This document shows, one piece after another, positions 15,156 to 23,345 of a DNA stretch of 64,000 nt. Source of the DNA: Actinomadura barringtoniae (GTDB lineage Bacteria > Actinomycetota > Actinomycetes > Streptosporangiales > Streptosporangiaceae). Numbering within the stretch: the stretch's first letter is position 1; each line of letters starts with the position of its first letter. Position numbers and translations under genes: made by a program. The DNA is taken from the NCBI RefSeq assembly GCF_017573505.1, contig NZ_JAGEOJ010000012.1, positions 124,001 to 188,000 of the forward strand, given 5' to 3'. A model generated the notes under the pieces. It ran no database searches. It was not told the origin of the DNA and saw only the letters and a program-made list of their open reading frames with translations.

Positions 15156-16754
15156 ATGAGCGAGCTCAGCACGCGGGCCGATCCCGGCGACGAGACGTTC
15201 AAGCGCAGCGCCGAGGCCAACCAGGCGCTGGTGGACGAGCTGCGCGGCAACCTCGACCGGGCCGGGCGCGGCGGGTCCGAGCGGGCGCGCGAACGCCACG
15301 TCGCGCGCGGCAAGCTGCTCCCCCGCGACCGGGTCGACACCCTGCTCGACCCCGGCTCGCCGTTCCTGGAGCTGTCGCCGCTGGCCGCGCACGGGATGTA
15401 CGACGGCGAGGCGCCGGGCGCGGGCATCATCACCGGCGTCGGCCGCGTGAACGGCCGCGAGTGCGTGGTCGTCGCCAACGACGCGACCGTCAAGGGCGGC
15501 ACCTACTACCCGGTGACCGTCAAGAAGCACCTGCGGGCCCAGGAGGTCGCCCTCCACAACCGGCTCCCCTGCGTCTACCTGGTCGACTCCGGCGGCGCGT
15601 TCCTGCCCCGCCAGGACGAGGTGTTCCCCGACCGCGAGCACTTCGGCCGCATCTTCTACAACCAGGCCACGATGTCGGCCCAGGGCATCCCGCAGATCGC
15701 GGCGGTCCTCGGCTCGTGCACGGCGGGCGGCGCGTACGTCCCGGCGATGAGCGACGAGGCCGTGATCGTCCGCAACCAGGGCACGATCTTCCTGGGCGGC
15801 CCGCCGCTGGTGAAGGCGGCGACCGGCGAGGTCGTGTCGGCCGAGGAGCTGGGCGGCGGCGAGCTGCACTCGCGCACGTCCGGCGTCACCGACCACCTGG
15901 CCGAGGACGACGCGGACGCGCTGCGCATCGTGCGCGACATCGTCGGCACGCTCGGCCCGCGCGAGCCGCGCCCCTGGGACCTGGCCCCGCCCGAGCAGCC
16001 CGCGGCCGACCCGAACGAGCTGTACGGCGTCGTCCCGCCCGACTCGCGCACGCCCTACGACGTCCGCGAGGTCATCGCGCGCGTCGTCGACGGCAGCCGC
16101 TTCCAGGAGTTCAAGAAGGAGTACGGCGCGACGCTGGTCACCGGCTTCGCCCGCATCCACGGCCACCCGGTCGGGATCATCGCCAACAACGGCATCCTGT
16201 TCGGCGAGTCGGCGCAGAAGGGCGCGCACTTCATCGAGCTGTGCGACAAGCGCAGCGTCCCGCTGGTCTTCCTGCAGAACATCACCGGCTTCATGGTCGG
16301 CCGGGAGTACGAGGCGGGCGGCATCGCCAAGCACGGCGCCAAGATGGTCACCGCCGTCGCGTGCGCCCGCGTGCCCAAGTTCACCGTGGTGATCGGCGGC
16401 TCGTTCGGCGCGGGCAACTACGCGATGTGCGGCCGGGCCTACTCGCCCCGCTTCCTGTGGATGTGGCCGAACGCCCGCATCTCGGTCATGGGCGGCGAGC
16501 AGGCGGCCAGCGTCCTGGCGACGGTGCGCCGCGACCAGCTCGGCGACTCCTGGTCGGCCGAGGACGAGGAGGCGTTCAAGGCGCCGATCCGCGAGCAGTA
16601 CGAGGATCAGGGCAACCCGTACTACTCCACGGCGCGGCTGTGGGACGACGGCGTGATCGACCCGCTCGACACCCGCCGCGTGCTCGGTCTCGGCCTGTCG
16701 GTGGCCGCCAACGCACCGCTGGAGCCGGTCGGCTACGGCGTCTTCCGGATGTGA
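15156..16754 (+). CDS. mccB: Acyl-CoA carboxylase, carboxyltransferase beta subunit (methylcrotonyl-CoA type)
   Basis: 532 residues, full-length carboxyltransferase. ATG at 15156 has GAGGA 5 bases upstream; the earlier ATG at 15144 overlaps that site. Two crotonase-fold halves: N-terminal oxyanion loop GSCTAGGAYVPAMSDE at about residue 185, C-terminal GSFGAGNYAMCGRAY at about 414. It transfers CO2 from carboxybiotin to an acyl-CoA. Linkage with HMG-CoA lyase points to 3-methylcrotonyl-CoA, the leucine pathway intermediate, rather than propionyl- or acetyl-CoA; the sequence alone does not prove this. First gene of a four-gene operon (gaps 7, 4 and 6 bases). Confidence 0.92.
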   Translation: MSELSTRADPGDETFKRSAEANQALVDELRGNLDRAGRGGSERARERHVARGKLLPRDRVDTLLDPGSPFLELSPLAAHGMYDGEAPGAGIITGVGRVNGRECVVVANDATVKGGTYYPVTVKKHLRAQEVALHNRLPCVYLVDSGGAFLPRQDEVFPDREHFGRIFYNQATMSAQGIPQIAAVLGSCTAGGAYVPAMSDEAVIVRNQGTIFLGGPPLVKAATGEVVSAEELGGGELHSRTSGVTDHLAEDDADALRIVRDIVGTLGPREPRPWDLAPPEQPAADPNELYGVVPPDSRTPYDVREVIARVVDGSRFQEFKKEYGATLVTGFARIHGHPVGIIANNGILFGESAQKGAHFIELCDKRSVPLVFLQNITGFMVGREYEAGGIAKHGAKMVTAVACARVPKFTVVIGGSFGAGNYAMCGRAYSPRFLWMWPNARISVMGGEQAASVLATVRRDQLGDSWSAEDEEAFKAPIREQYEDQGNPYYSTARLWDDGVIDPLDTRRVLGLGLSVAANAPLEPVGYGVFRM

Positions 16755-16761
16755 GGACCTG

Positions 16762-18732
16762 ATGACTCAGCAGCTCGAAAGCGTCCTCGTCGCCAACCGC
16801 GGGGAGATCGCGGTGCGGGTCTTCCGGACCCTGCGCCGCCTCGGCATCCGTTCGGTCGCGGTCTACACGGGCGCCGACGCGGGCGCGCGTCACGTGCGCG
16901 ACGCCGACGAGGCGGTACGGATCGCGTCCTACCTCGACATCGACGCCGTGATCGGGGCCGCCCGCGCCACGAACGCTCAAGCGATCCACCCCGGCTACGG
17001 CTTCCTCGCCGAGAACACCGCGTTCGCCACAGCCTGCGCCGAGGCCGAGCTCGTCTTCATCGGCCCGCCCGCCGCCGCGATCGAGGCGATGGGCGACAAG
17101 ATCCGCGCCAAGCAGACCGTGGCCGCCGCGGGCGTCCCGGTGGTGCCCGGCCGCGACGAGGCGGGCCTGTCCGACGAGCAGCTCGCCGAGGCCGCCCGCG
17201 AGGTCGGCCTGCCCGTGCTGCTGAAGCCGTCGGCGGGTGGCGGCGGCAAGGGCATGCGGCTGGTGCGCGACGCCGCCGAGCTGCCGGACGCGATCGCCTC
17301 GGCCCGCCGCGAGGCCGCCGCCTCGTTCGGCGACGACACGCTGCTGGTCGAGCGCTTCGTGGCGAACCCGCGCCACATCGAGATCCAGCTGTTCGCCGAC
17401 GCGCACGGCCACGCCGTCCATCTGGGCGAACGCGAGTGCAGCCTGCAGCGCCGCCACCAGAAGATCATCGAGGAGGCGCCGTCACCGCTGCTGGACGAGG
17501 CCACCCGCGAGCGGATGGGCGCGAGCGCCGTCGCCGCGGCCAAGGCCGTCGGCTATGTGGGCGCCGGAACGGTCGAGTACATCGTCTCGGCCGACCGTCC
17601 CGGCGAGTTCTTCTTCATGGAGATGAACACCCGCCTCCAGGTCGAGCACCCGGTGACCGAGCTGGTCACGGGCCTGGACCTGGTCGAGCTGCAGGTACGC
17701 GTCGCCGCCGGCGAGCCGCTCCCGTTCGACCAGTCCGCCGTCCTGCTGAACGGCCACGCGGTCGAGGCGCGCGTCTACGCCGAGGACGCCGCGCGCGGTT
17801 TCCTGCCGACCGGCGGCCGCGTCCTGGCCCTGACCGAGCCGGCCGACGTGCGCGTCGACTCCGGCCTGGAGGTCGGCACCGAGGTCGGCGGCTCGTACGA
17901 CCCGATGCTCGCCAAGGTGATCGCCTGGGGTGAGGACCGCGCCGAGGCCCTGCACCGCCTGGACCGCGGCCTGGCCGCCTACGGCCTGCTCGGCGTCACC
18001 ACCAACGTCGGGTTCCTGCGCGCGCTCCTGCAGCACCCGCTGGTCAAGGCGGGCGACATCGACACCGGCCTGGTCGAACGCGCCCTCGATGAGCTGACCG
18101 CCGGCAGCGGCGTTCCGCCCGAGGCGCTGGCCGCCGCCGCGCTGGAACGCATGCAGTCGCTGGAGACCGCCGACGCCGACCCGTGGGCGATCCCCGACGG
18201 CTGGCGTCCCGGCACGCCCGCCTGGACGCCCTGGATCATCACGCCCGCCGGGTCCGACCCGGTCGAGGTCCGCGTGCAGGGCCGCGCCGCGTCCGCCATG
18301 GTCGCGGTCGGCGACGCCGTCCCCGTCCACGCCGCCCTCAACGGCACGACTCTCACCTACGGCGACCGCACGCTCGCCTACGCGTTCGCCCGCGACGGCC
18401 ACACGCTGTGGGTCGGCCGGGACGGGAACGCCTGGTCGCTCACCGAGCACGAACGCGCCGAGGGCCCCGCCGACCAGGCCGCGTCCGGCGACGGCGTGCT
18501 GCGCAGCCCGATGCCCGGCACGGTCCTGGCGGTCAAGGCCGCCGAGGGCGACGCCGTGACGCAGGGCCAGCCGCTGGTCGTGGTCGAGGCGATGAAGATG
18601 GAGCACACCGTCACCGCGCCGATCTCCGGCACCGTGACGCAGCTGCCGGCCAGGACGGGCGCGCAGGTCGCGCTCGACGCCGTCCTGGCCGTGATCGAAG
18701 CCGCGCCCGAAGCCGCGGTCGAGGAGGCGTAG
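16762..18732 (+). CDS. mccA: Acyl-CoA carboxylase, biotin carboxylase plus biotin carrier alpha subunit
   Basis: 656 residues. Biotin carboxylase N-terminal domain (LVANRGEIAVRVFRTLRRLG), ATP-grasp with PSAGGGGKGM at about 157, substrate loop RRHQKIIEEAPSP, catalytic MNTRLQVEHPVTE, a C-terminal subdomain, a BT linker, and a biotinyl domain with the acceptor Lys in EAMKMEH at about residue 611. Uses ATP and bicarbonate to carboxylate biotin for the beta subunit encoded just upstream. ATG is 7 bases after the mccB stop. Confidence 0.95.
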   Translation: MTQQLESVLVANRGEIAVRVFRTLRRLGIRSVAVYTGADAGARHVRDADEAVRIASYLDIDAVIGAARATNAQAIHPGYGFLAENTAFATACAEAELVFIGPPAAAIEAMGDKIRAKQTVAAAGVPVVPGRDEAGLSDEQLAEAAREVGLPVLLKPSAGGGGKGMRLVRDAAELPDAIASARREAAASFGDDTLLVERFVANPRHIEIQLFADAHGHAVHLGERECSLQRRHQKIIEEAPSPLLDEATRERMGASAVAAAKAVGYVGAGTVEYIVSADRPGEFFFMEMNTRLQVEHPVTELVTGLDLVELQVRVAAGEPLPFDQSAVLLNGHAVEARVYAEDAARGFLPTGGRVLALTEPADVRVDSGLEVGTEVGGSYDPMLAKVIAWGEDRAEALHRLDRGLAAYGLLGVTTNVGFLRALLQHPLVKAGDIDTGLVERALDELTAGSGVPPEALAAAALERMQSLETADADPWAIPDGWRPGTPAWTPWIITPAGSDPVEVRVQGRAASAMVAVGDAVPVHAALNGTTLTYGDRTLAYAFARDGHTLWVGRDGNAWSLTEHERAEGPADQAASGDGVLRSPMPGTVLAVKAAEGDAVTQGQPLVVVEAMKMEHTVTAPISGTVTQLPARTGAQVALDAVLAVIEAAPEAAVEEA

Positions 18733-18736
18733 AGCG

Positions 18737-19657
18737 ATGCGCGTACCACTGGACGGCCTGCCCGAGAAGGTCACGATCTACGAGGTCGGGCCGCGCGACG
18801 GGCTGCAGAACGAGGACGCCATCGTCCCGGTCGCCGACAAGGCCGAGTTCATCGTGCGGCTCGCCGACGCGGGCCTGCGCACGATCGAGACGACGAGCTT
18901 CGTGCATCCGAAGTGGATCCCGCAGCTCGCCGACGCCGCCGAGCTGCTCGGCGTGCTCACCCGCGACCCGGCGATCAGCCACCCGGTCCTGGTCCCGAAC
19001 GAGAAGGGCCTGGATCGCGCGCTCGCCAACGGCGTCAAGCAGATCGCGATCTTCGGCAGCGCCACCGAGTCGTTCGCGCGCCGCAACCTCAACCGCACGG
19101 TCGAGGAGTCCCTGGCGATGTTCGAGCCGGTCGTCGAGCGCGCCCTCGCCGAGGGCCTGTGGGTGCGCGCCTACGTCTCCATGGCCTGCGGCGACCCGTG
19201 GGAGGGCGACGTCCCGATCGACCAGGTCGTCTCCGTCGCCAAGCGGATCATGGACATGGGCTGTTCGCAGCTCAGCCTCGGCGACACGATCGGCGTCGGC
19301 ACGCCCGGCCAGGTCACCGCGCTCATCGAGTCGTGCGCGGCCGCCGGGATCGGCGTCGACCGCCTCGCCGTGCACTTCCATGACACCTACGGCCAGGCCC
19401 TGTCCAACACGCTCGCCGCCCTGCGCGCGGGCGTGACCACGGTCGACGCGTCCACCGGCGGCATCGGCGGCTGCCCGTACGCCGAGAGCGCGACCGGCAA
19501 CCTCGCCACCGAGGACCTGGTCTGGATGCTGAACGGACTCGGCATCGAGACCGGCGTCGACCTCGACAAGCTCGTCTCAACGAGCCGCTGGATGGCCGAG
19601 CGTCTCGGCCGCCCCTCCCCCTCCCGCGTCGTCCAGGCCCTGTCACCCAAGGAGTAG
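18737..19657 (+). CDS. hmgL: Hydroxymethylglutaryl-CoA lyase
   Basis: 306 residues, HMGL-like TIM barrel. Opens with VTIYEVGPRDGLQNE (metal and substrate contacts); SLGDTIGVGTP and HFHDTYGQAL supply metal ligands; the signature GGIGGCPYAESATGN (about 241-255) carries the catalytic Cys. It splits HMG-CoA to acetoacetate and acetyl-CoA, the last step of leucine breakdown. It follows mccA by 4 bases, and its presence is the main clue to the operon's substrate. Confidence 0.93.
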   Translation: MRVPLDGLPEKVTIYEVGPRDGLQNEDAIVPVADKAEFIVRLADAGLRTIETTSFVHPKWIPQLADAAELLGVLTRDPAISHPVLVPNEKGLDRALANGVKQIAIFGSATESFARRNLNRTVEESLAMFEPVVERALAEGLWVRAYVSMACGDPWEGDVPIDQVVSVAKRIMDMGCSQLSLGDTIGVGTPGQVTALIESCAAAGIGVDRLAVHFHDTYGQALSNTLAALRAGVTTVDASTGGIGGCPYAESATGNLATEDLVWMLNGLGIETGVDLDKLVSTSRWMAERLGRPSPSRVVQALSPKE

Positions 19658-19663
19658 AAAGAA

Positions 19664-20821
19664 ATGATCGACTTCACGCTCAGCGAGGAGCAGGAGGAGC
19701 TGCGCGGCACGGTCGAGCGGTTCGCCCGCGAGACCGTCGCGCCGGTGATCGGCGACCTGTACGAGCGGGGCGAGTTCCCGTACGAGATCGTCGCCGCGAT
19801 GGGCAAGATGGGGCTGTTCGGCCTGCCCTTCCCCGAGGAGCACGGCGGCATGGGCGGCGACTACTTCACACTCTGCCTCGCCCTGGAGGAACTGGCCCGC
19901 GTCGACTCCTCGGTCGCCATCACGCTCGAGGCGGGCGTGTCCCTCGGCGCGATGCCGATCTACCGCTTCGGCTCCGACGCGCAGAAGGCCGAGTGGCTGC
20001 CACGCCTCACCTCCGGCGAACGGCTCGCCGCGTTCGGCCTCACCGAGGCGGGCGGCGGCTCGGACGTGCCGGGCGGCATGCGCACGACCGCGCGGCTGGA
20101 CGGCGACCACTGGGTGATCAACGGGTCCAAGTCGTTCATCACCAACTCCGGCACCGAGATCACCTCGTTCGTCACCGTCACCGCGCTCACCGGCGAGGGC
20201 TCCGAGCGCGAGATCTCCACGATCATCGTGCCGAACGGCACGCCCGGCTTCACCGTCGGCAAGAAGTACTCCAAGGTCGGCTGGTCGGCCTCCGACACCC
20301 GCGAGCTGAGCTTCGACGACGTCCGCGTACCGGCCGAGAACCTGGTCGGCGAGCGGGGCCGCGGCTACGCCCAGTTCCTGCGGATCCTGGACGAGGGCCG
20401 CATCGCGATCGCCGCCCTGTCGGTCGGTCTCGCCCAGGGCTGTGTGGACGAGTGCCTGCGCTACGTCCGCGAGCGCGAGGCGTTCGGCAAGGAGATCGGC
20501 CGCTACCAGGCGATCCAGTTCAAGGTCGCCGACATGGAGATCCGCGCGCACACCGCGCGGCTGGCCTACTACGCCGCCGCGGCCAAGATGCTGGCGGGCG
20601 AGCCGTTCAAGAAGGAGGCCGCGATCGCCAAGCTGGTCTCCTCCAACGCCGCGATGGACAACGCCCGCGACGCGACGCAGATCTTCGGCGGCTACGGCTT
20701 CATGAACGAGTACCCGGTGGGCCGGTTCTACCGCGACGCCAAGATCCTGGAGGTCGGCGAGGGGACGTCCGAGGTGCAGCGGATGCTCATCGCCCGCGCC
20801 CTCGGGCTCCCCTCCTCCTGA
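19664..20821 (+). CDS. Acyl-CoA dehydrogenase (short/branched-chain)
   Basis: 385 residues, standard acyl-CoA dehydrogenase: FTLSEEQEELRGTVERFA at the start, FAD and substrate segments AFGLTEAGGGSDV and KSFITNSG, helix REAFGKEIGRYQAIQFK, and GYGFMNEYPVGRFYRDAKI. It ends with GEGTSEVQRMLIAR, whose Glu is at the catalytic-base position of short- and medium-chain enzymes. True isovaleryl-CoA dehydrogenase uses a different Glu, so the substrate may be another short or branched acyl-CoA, although the operon suggests isovaleryl-CoA. ATG is 6 bases after hmgL, preceded by AAGGAG. Last gene of the operon. Confidence 0.92.
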   Translation: MIDFTLSEEQEELRGTVERFARETVAPVIGDLYERGEFPYEIVAAMGKMGLFGLPFPEEHGGMGGDYFTLCLALEELARVDSSVAITLEAGVSLGAMPIYRFGSDAQKAEWLPRLTSGERLAAFGLTEAGGGSDVPGGMRTTARLDGDHWVINGSKSFITNSGTEITSFVTVTALTGEGSEREISTIIVPNGTPGFTVGKKYSKVGWSASDTRELSFDDVRVPAENLVGERGRGYAQFLRILDEGRIAIAALSVGLAQGCVDECLRYVREREAFGKEIGRYQAIQFKVADMEIRAHTARLAYYAAAAKMLAGEPFKKEAAIAKLVSSNAAMDNARDATQIFGGYGFMNEYPVGRFYRDAKILEVGEGTSEVQRMLIARALGLPSS

Positions 20822-20855
20822 TCACACCACGGCCTGATCACCACGGTCTGATCAC
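20819..20855. repeat. Triple TGATCAC repeat between convergent genes
   Basis: TGATCA occurs at 20819, 20835 and 20849 in a CACCACGG context. The first contains the acyl-CoA dehydrogenase stop, the last abuts the convergent SDR stop. ACCACGG/CCGTCGTGG parts may pair as a weak bidirectional terminator. Confidence 0.5.
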
Positions 20856-21781
20856 ACCGTCGTGGGAAGCGCGACGCCGGTGAGCCGTTCGGCCTCCGCC
20901 CACAGCCGGGCGTTGGCCGCGGCGTCGCGCGCCCGCCCGGTCACCCGGGCCTTGCCCGTCGGTCCGACCAGCCCGAACCGCTTGCTCGGCCCGTAGTAGC
21001 CGTCGGCGACCGCGTTCGGGTCGGCCGCCGCGTACAGCAGCGGCTCGGCGCCCTGCACGACGTCCTGCGACGGCAGGAAGTCGACCGCGTACATCAGCCG
21101 GCTCATCAGCGAAGGCCTGTCACGGCCGAGCGTCGCGCCCGCGCTCTGCAGGTTGGTGCGGGTGTAGCCGGGGTGGGCGCCGTTGCTCATCAGCTTCCAG
21201 TCGCGCGCCTTGGCGACGCGCGCGAGCTCCACCGCGAACATCAGGTCGGCGAGCTTGGACTGCGCGTACGCGCGGCCGGAGATGTAGCGCCGCCGCTCCC
21301 ACTGCAGGTCGTCGAAGCCGATCCGCCCGAAGTTGGCGGCGCCGCTGCTCATCGTGCTGACGCGTGGCGCGGGCGCGGCCAGCAGCGCTGGCAGCAGCCG
21401 CAGCGTCAGCGCGAACGGGCCGAGGAAGTTGCTGCCCAGCTGCAGCTCGAACCCGTCGGCCGTGGTCATCCGCTCGGGCGGCATCATCACGCCGGCGTTG
21501 TTGGCGAGCAGGTCGATCGGGGTGCCGTCGGCGAGGATGCCGTCCGCGAACTCCCGCACCGAGGCCAGGTCGGCGAGGTCGACCCGCCGGATCTCCAGCC
21601 GGGCGTCCGGGTGCTCGGCGAGGATCTCCGCCCGTGCCGCCTCCCCCTTGGCGGGCGTGCGGACGGCCATGATCACCCGCATGCCGGCGGCGGCGAGCCG
21701 CTTGGCCGCCTCCTTGCCGGTGCCGCTGTTAGAGCCGGTGACGATGCCGATCTTGCCGCTCTGATCTGGGACGGCGTACAT
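20852..21781 (-). CDS. SDR-family oxidoreductase
   Basis: 309 residues. Rossmann motif VTGSNSGTGKEAAKRL (residues 14-29), NNAGVM at about 93, catalytic Ser in MSSGA and Tyr-x3-Lys in AYAQSK at about 170-176. It looks like the retinol-dehydrogenase/WWOX-like branch (long C-terminal part with HPGYTRTNLQ). NAD(P)-dependent; substrate unknown. The gene is divergent from a TetR regulator, with strong operators in the 94-bp gap, so it is the regulator's likely target. Confidence 0.9.
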   Translation of the reverse strand: MYAVPDQSGKIGIVTGSNSGTGKEAAKRLAAAGMRVIMAVRTPAKGEAARAEILAEHPDARLEIRRVDLADLASVREFADGILADGTPIDLLANNAGVMMPPERMTTADGFELQLGSNFLGPFALTLRLLPALLAAPAPRVSTMSSGAANFGRIGFDDLQWERRRYISGRAYAQSKLADLMFAVELARVAKARDWKLMSNGAHPGYTRTNLQSAGATLGRDRPSLMSRLMYAVDFLPSQDVVQGAEPLLYAAADPNAVADGYYGPSKRFGLVGPTGKARVTGRARDAAANARLWAEAERLTGVALPTTV

Positions 21782-21796
21782 GACGCGCTCCTAAAA

Positions 21797-21863
21797 GACT
21801 GTTGGTCTGTTATTTGGAACGCTAACAGACCGCCGGTCCGTTCGCAAGAGACCGGCGGTCTGT
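21797..21863. promoter_or_regulatory. Cluster of TetR operators (AGACC-GGTCT dyads)
   Basis: Three related dyads fill the divergent gap. AGAC-TGTTG-GTCT (21797-21809); AACAGACCGCCGGTCCGTT (21824-21842), near perfect over 19 bp; GACCGGCGGTCTGT (21850-21863). The arms ACAGACCGCCGGTC and GACCGGCGGTCTGT also form a perfect 14-bp inverted repeat with an 11-base spacer. Likely bound by the TetR protein encoded at 21876. Confidence 0.8.
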
Positions 21864-21875
21864 AGGATGGGTCAC

Positions 21876-22565
21876 ATGGGTTTCCAACGCGCCCGCAGCG
21901 AGGAGCAGCGCGCCGAGCGCCGCCGCGCGATCCTGGACACCGCGGCCGCGATGCTGGCCGAGATGCCGGTGGCCGAGATCAGCCTGAACGAGCTCAGCCG
22001 CCGCGTCGGCCTGGCCAAGTCCAACGTGCTGCGCTACTTCGAGTCCCGCGAGGCCGTCCTGCTGGAGCTTCTCAGCGCCCAGTGGCAGGCGTGGACGAGC
22101 GAGCTCACCGGTGCCCTTCCCGCGGCCGTCGACAAGGACGCCGATCCGTACGAGCGCGGCACGCGGCTCGCAACGACGATCGCCGGCAGCCTCGCCGACC
22201 GGCCCGTCCTGTGCGACCTGATCGCCGCGCAGGCCGCCGTCCTGGAACGCAACATCTCCACCGAGGCCGTCGCGCAGTACAAGCGCACCGCCATCGCCGA
22301 CGTCACCGCCCTCGCCGAGACCTTCCTCGGGCACATCCCCGAGCTCGGCGCCGAGGACGCCTTCAAGTTCACCGGCGGCCTGCTCATCATGACGGGGTCG
22401 CTGTGGGCGCACTCGCAGCCCTCACCCGCACTGCTGGCCGCCTACGAGTCCGACCCCGACCTCGCGGCCTTCCGCCTGGACTTCACCGCGACCCTCCAGG
22501 AGGTCCTGGAGGTCTTCCTCACCGGCCTGCTGGCCCGGGCGTCGCGGGCATCCCGGGCATCGTGA
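21876..22565 (+). CDS. TetR-family transcriptional regulator
   Basis: 229 residues. N-terminal HTH: RRRAILDTAAAMLAEMP, then ISLNELSRRVGLAKSNVLRYF. The C-terminal part (EVLEVFLTGLLARA) is all-helical. The start at 21876 is favoured over the in-frame ATG at 21867, since only the former has a spaced purine-rich site (TAGGATGG). A short RAS repeat ends the protein. The last 47 bp overlap the convergent phosphoesterase gene. Probably represses itself and the divergent SDR gene. Confidence 0.88.
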   Translation: MGFQRARSEEQRAERRRAILDTAAAMLAEMPVAEISLNELSRRVGLAKSNVLRYFESREAVLLELLSAQWQAWTSELTGALPAAVDKDADPYERGTRLATTIAGSLADRPVLCDLIAAQAAVLERNISTEAVAQYKRTAIADVTALAETFLGHIPELGAEDAFKFTGGLLIMTGSLWAHSQPSPALLAAYESDPDLAAFRLDFTATLQEVLEVFLTGLLARASRASRAS

Positions 22566-23298
22566 CGGGCCGGTAGTGGGTCGTGAGCCGGTGGTCGTCG
22601 TGCAGCACGTGGAAGGCGAGCGACGGCGCGTGATCCAGATGGACGAGGTCGTTCTCGTCCGCCGTCTCCCAGGGCAGCCTGGTCGTTGACACGACGCCGG
22701 GCGCGACCAGCAGCGGCCGCCCGGCGAACGTCGTCGCGGCGGCGGTGTGCGCGTGGCCCGCGAGGAACGCGACCAGGTGCGGACTGCGCGCCGCGATCCC
22801 GGCCAGCCGCTCCTCGCCGTACTGCTTGATCCCGTCGACGTACGGGATGCCCAGCGTCACCGGCGGATGGTGGAAGCCGACCAGCACCGGCGCCGACGTC
22901 CCGGCCAGCACGTCCTCCAGCCAAGCCAGCGTCGTCTCCTCCATGCGCCCGTAGTCCTCGCCCGGCACCGAGGTGTCGCACAACGCGATCACGAAGCCGC
23001 CGGCCCGCAACACCTGGTCGATGGGCGCCACCGACGGCTCCTCCCCCAGCAGATGGCGGCGGAACGCGGCGCGCTCGTCATGGTTGCCGGGGCAGATCAG
23101 CGTCGGGTGTCTGGAGGTCAGGAGCTTGCGCGCCGCCTCGTACTCGGCGGGCAGGGCGTGGTCGGCGATGTCGCCGGTCACGAGGACGGCGTCCAGGTCG
23201 CAGGGGAGGGCGTCGAGGTGCTCCATGACGGCGCGCGTCCGGTCCATGCTGCGCCGGTCGTCGATGTGCACGTCACTGAGGTGGGCGATCACGTTCAT
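22519..23298 (-). CDS. Calcineurin-like metallophosphoesterase (class III cAMP phosphodiesterase type)
   Basis: 259 residues from ATG 23298; an in-frame extension to 23472 is Arg/Pro-rich and runs over the divergent MocR gene, so it is rejected. Dinuclear-metal motifs in order: HLSDVHIDD (D-x-H), VTGDIADH (GD), CPGNHDER (GNHD), VGFHHPPV and LAGHAHTA (GHxH). This set matches CpdA/Rv0805-type cyclic nucleotide phosphodiesterases; true substrate is inferred. It shares a 47-bp tail overlap with the convergent TetR gene. Confidence 0.9.
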   Translation of the reverse strand: MNVIAHLSDVHIDDRRSMDRTRAVMEHLDALPCDLDAVLVTGDIADHALPAEYEAARKLLTSRHPTLICPGNHDERAAFRRHLLGEEPSVAPIDQVLRAGGFVIALCDTSVPGEDYGRMEETTLAWLEDVLAGTSAPVLVGFHHPPVTLGIPYVDGIKQYGEERLAGIAARSPHLVAFLAGHAHTAAATTFAGRPLLVAPGVVSTTRLPWETADENDLVHLDHAPSLAFHVLHDDHRLTTHYRPVTMPGMPATPGPAGR

Positions 23299-23345
23299 GC
23301 CCCCGACGCTAGAACGCGACCGGACCAAGGTTAAGATCCGGTTCG

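Noticed and set aside
20819..20855. Possible CRISPR-like array of TGATCAC repeats
   Set aside because: Three 7-base words with 7-9 base spacers are far too short for a CRISPR; treated as a minor repeat.
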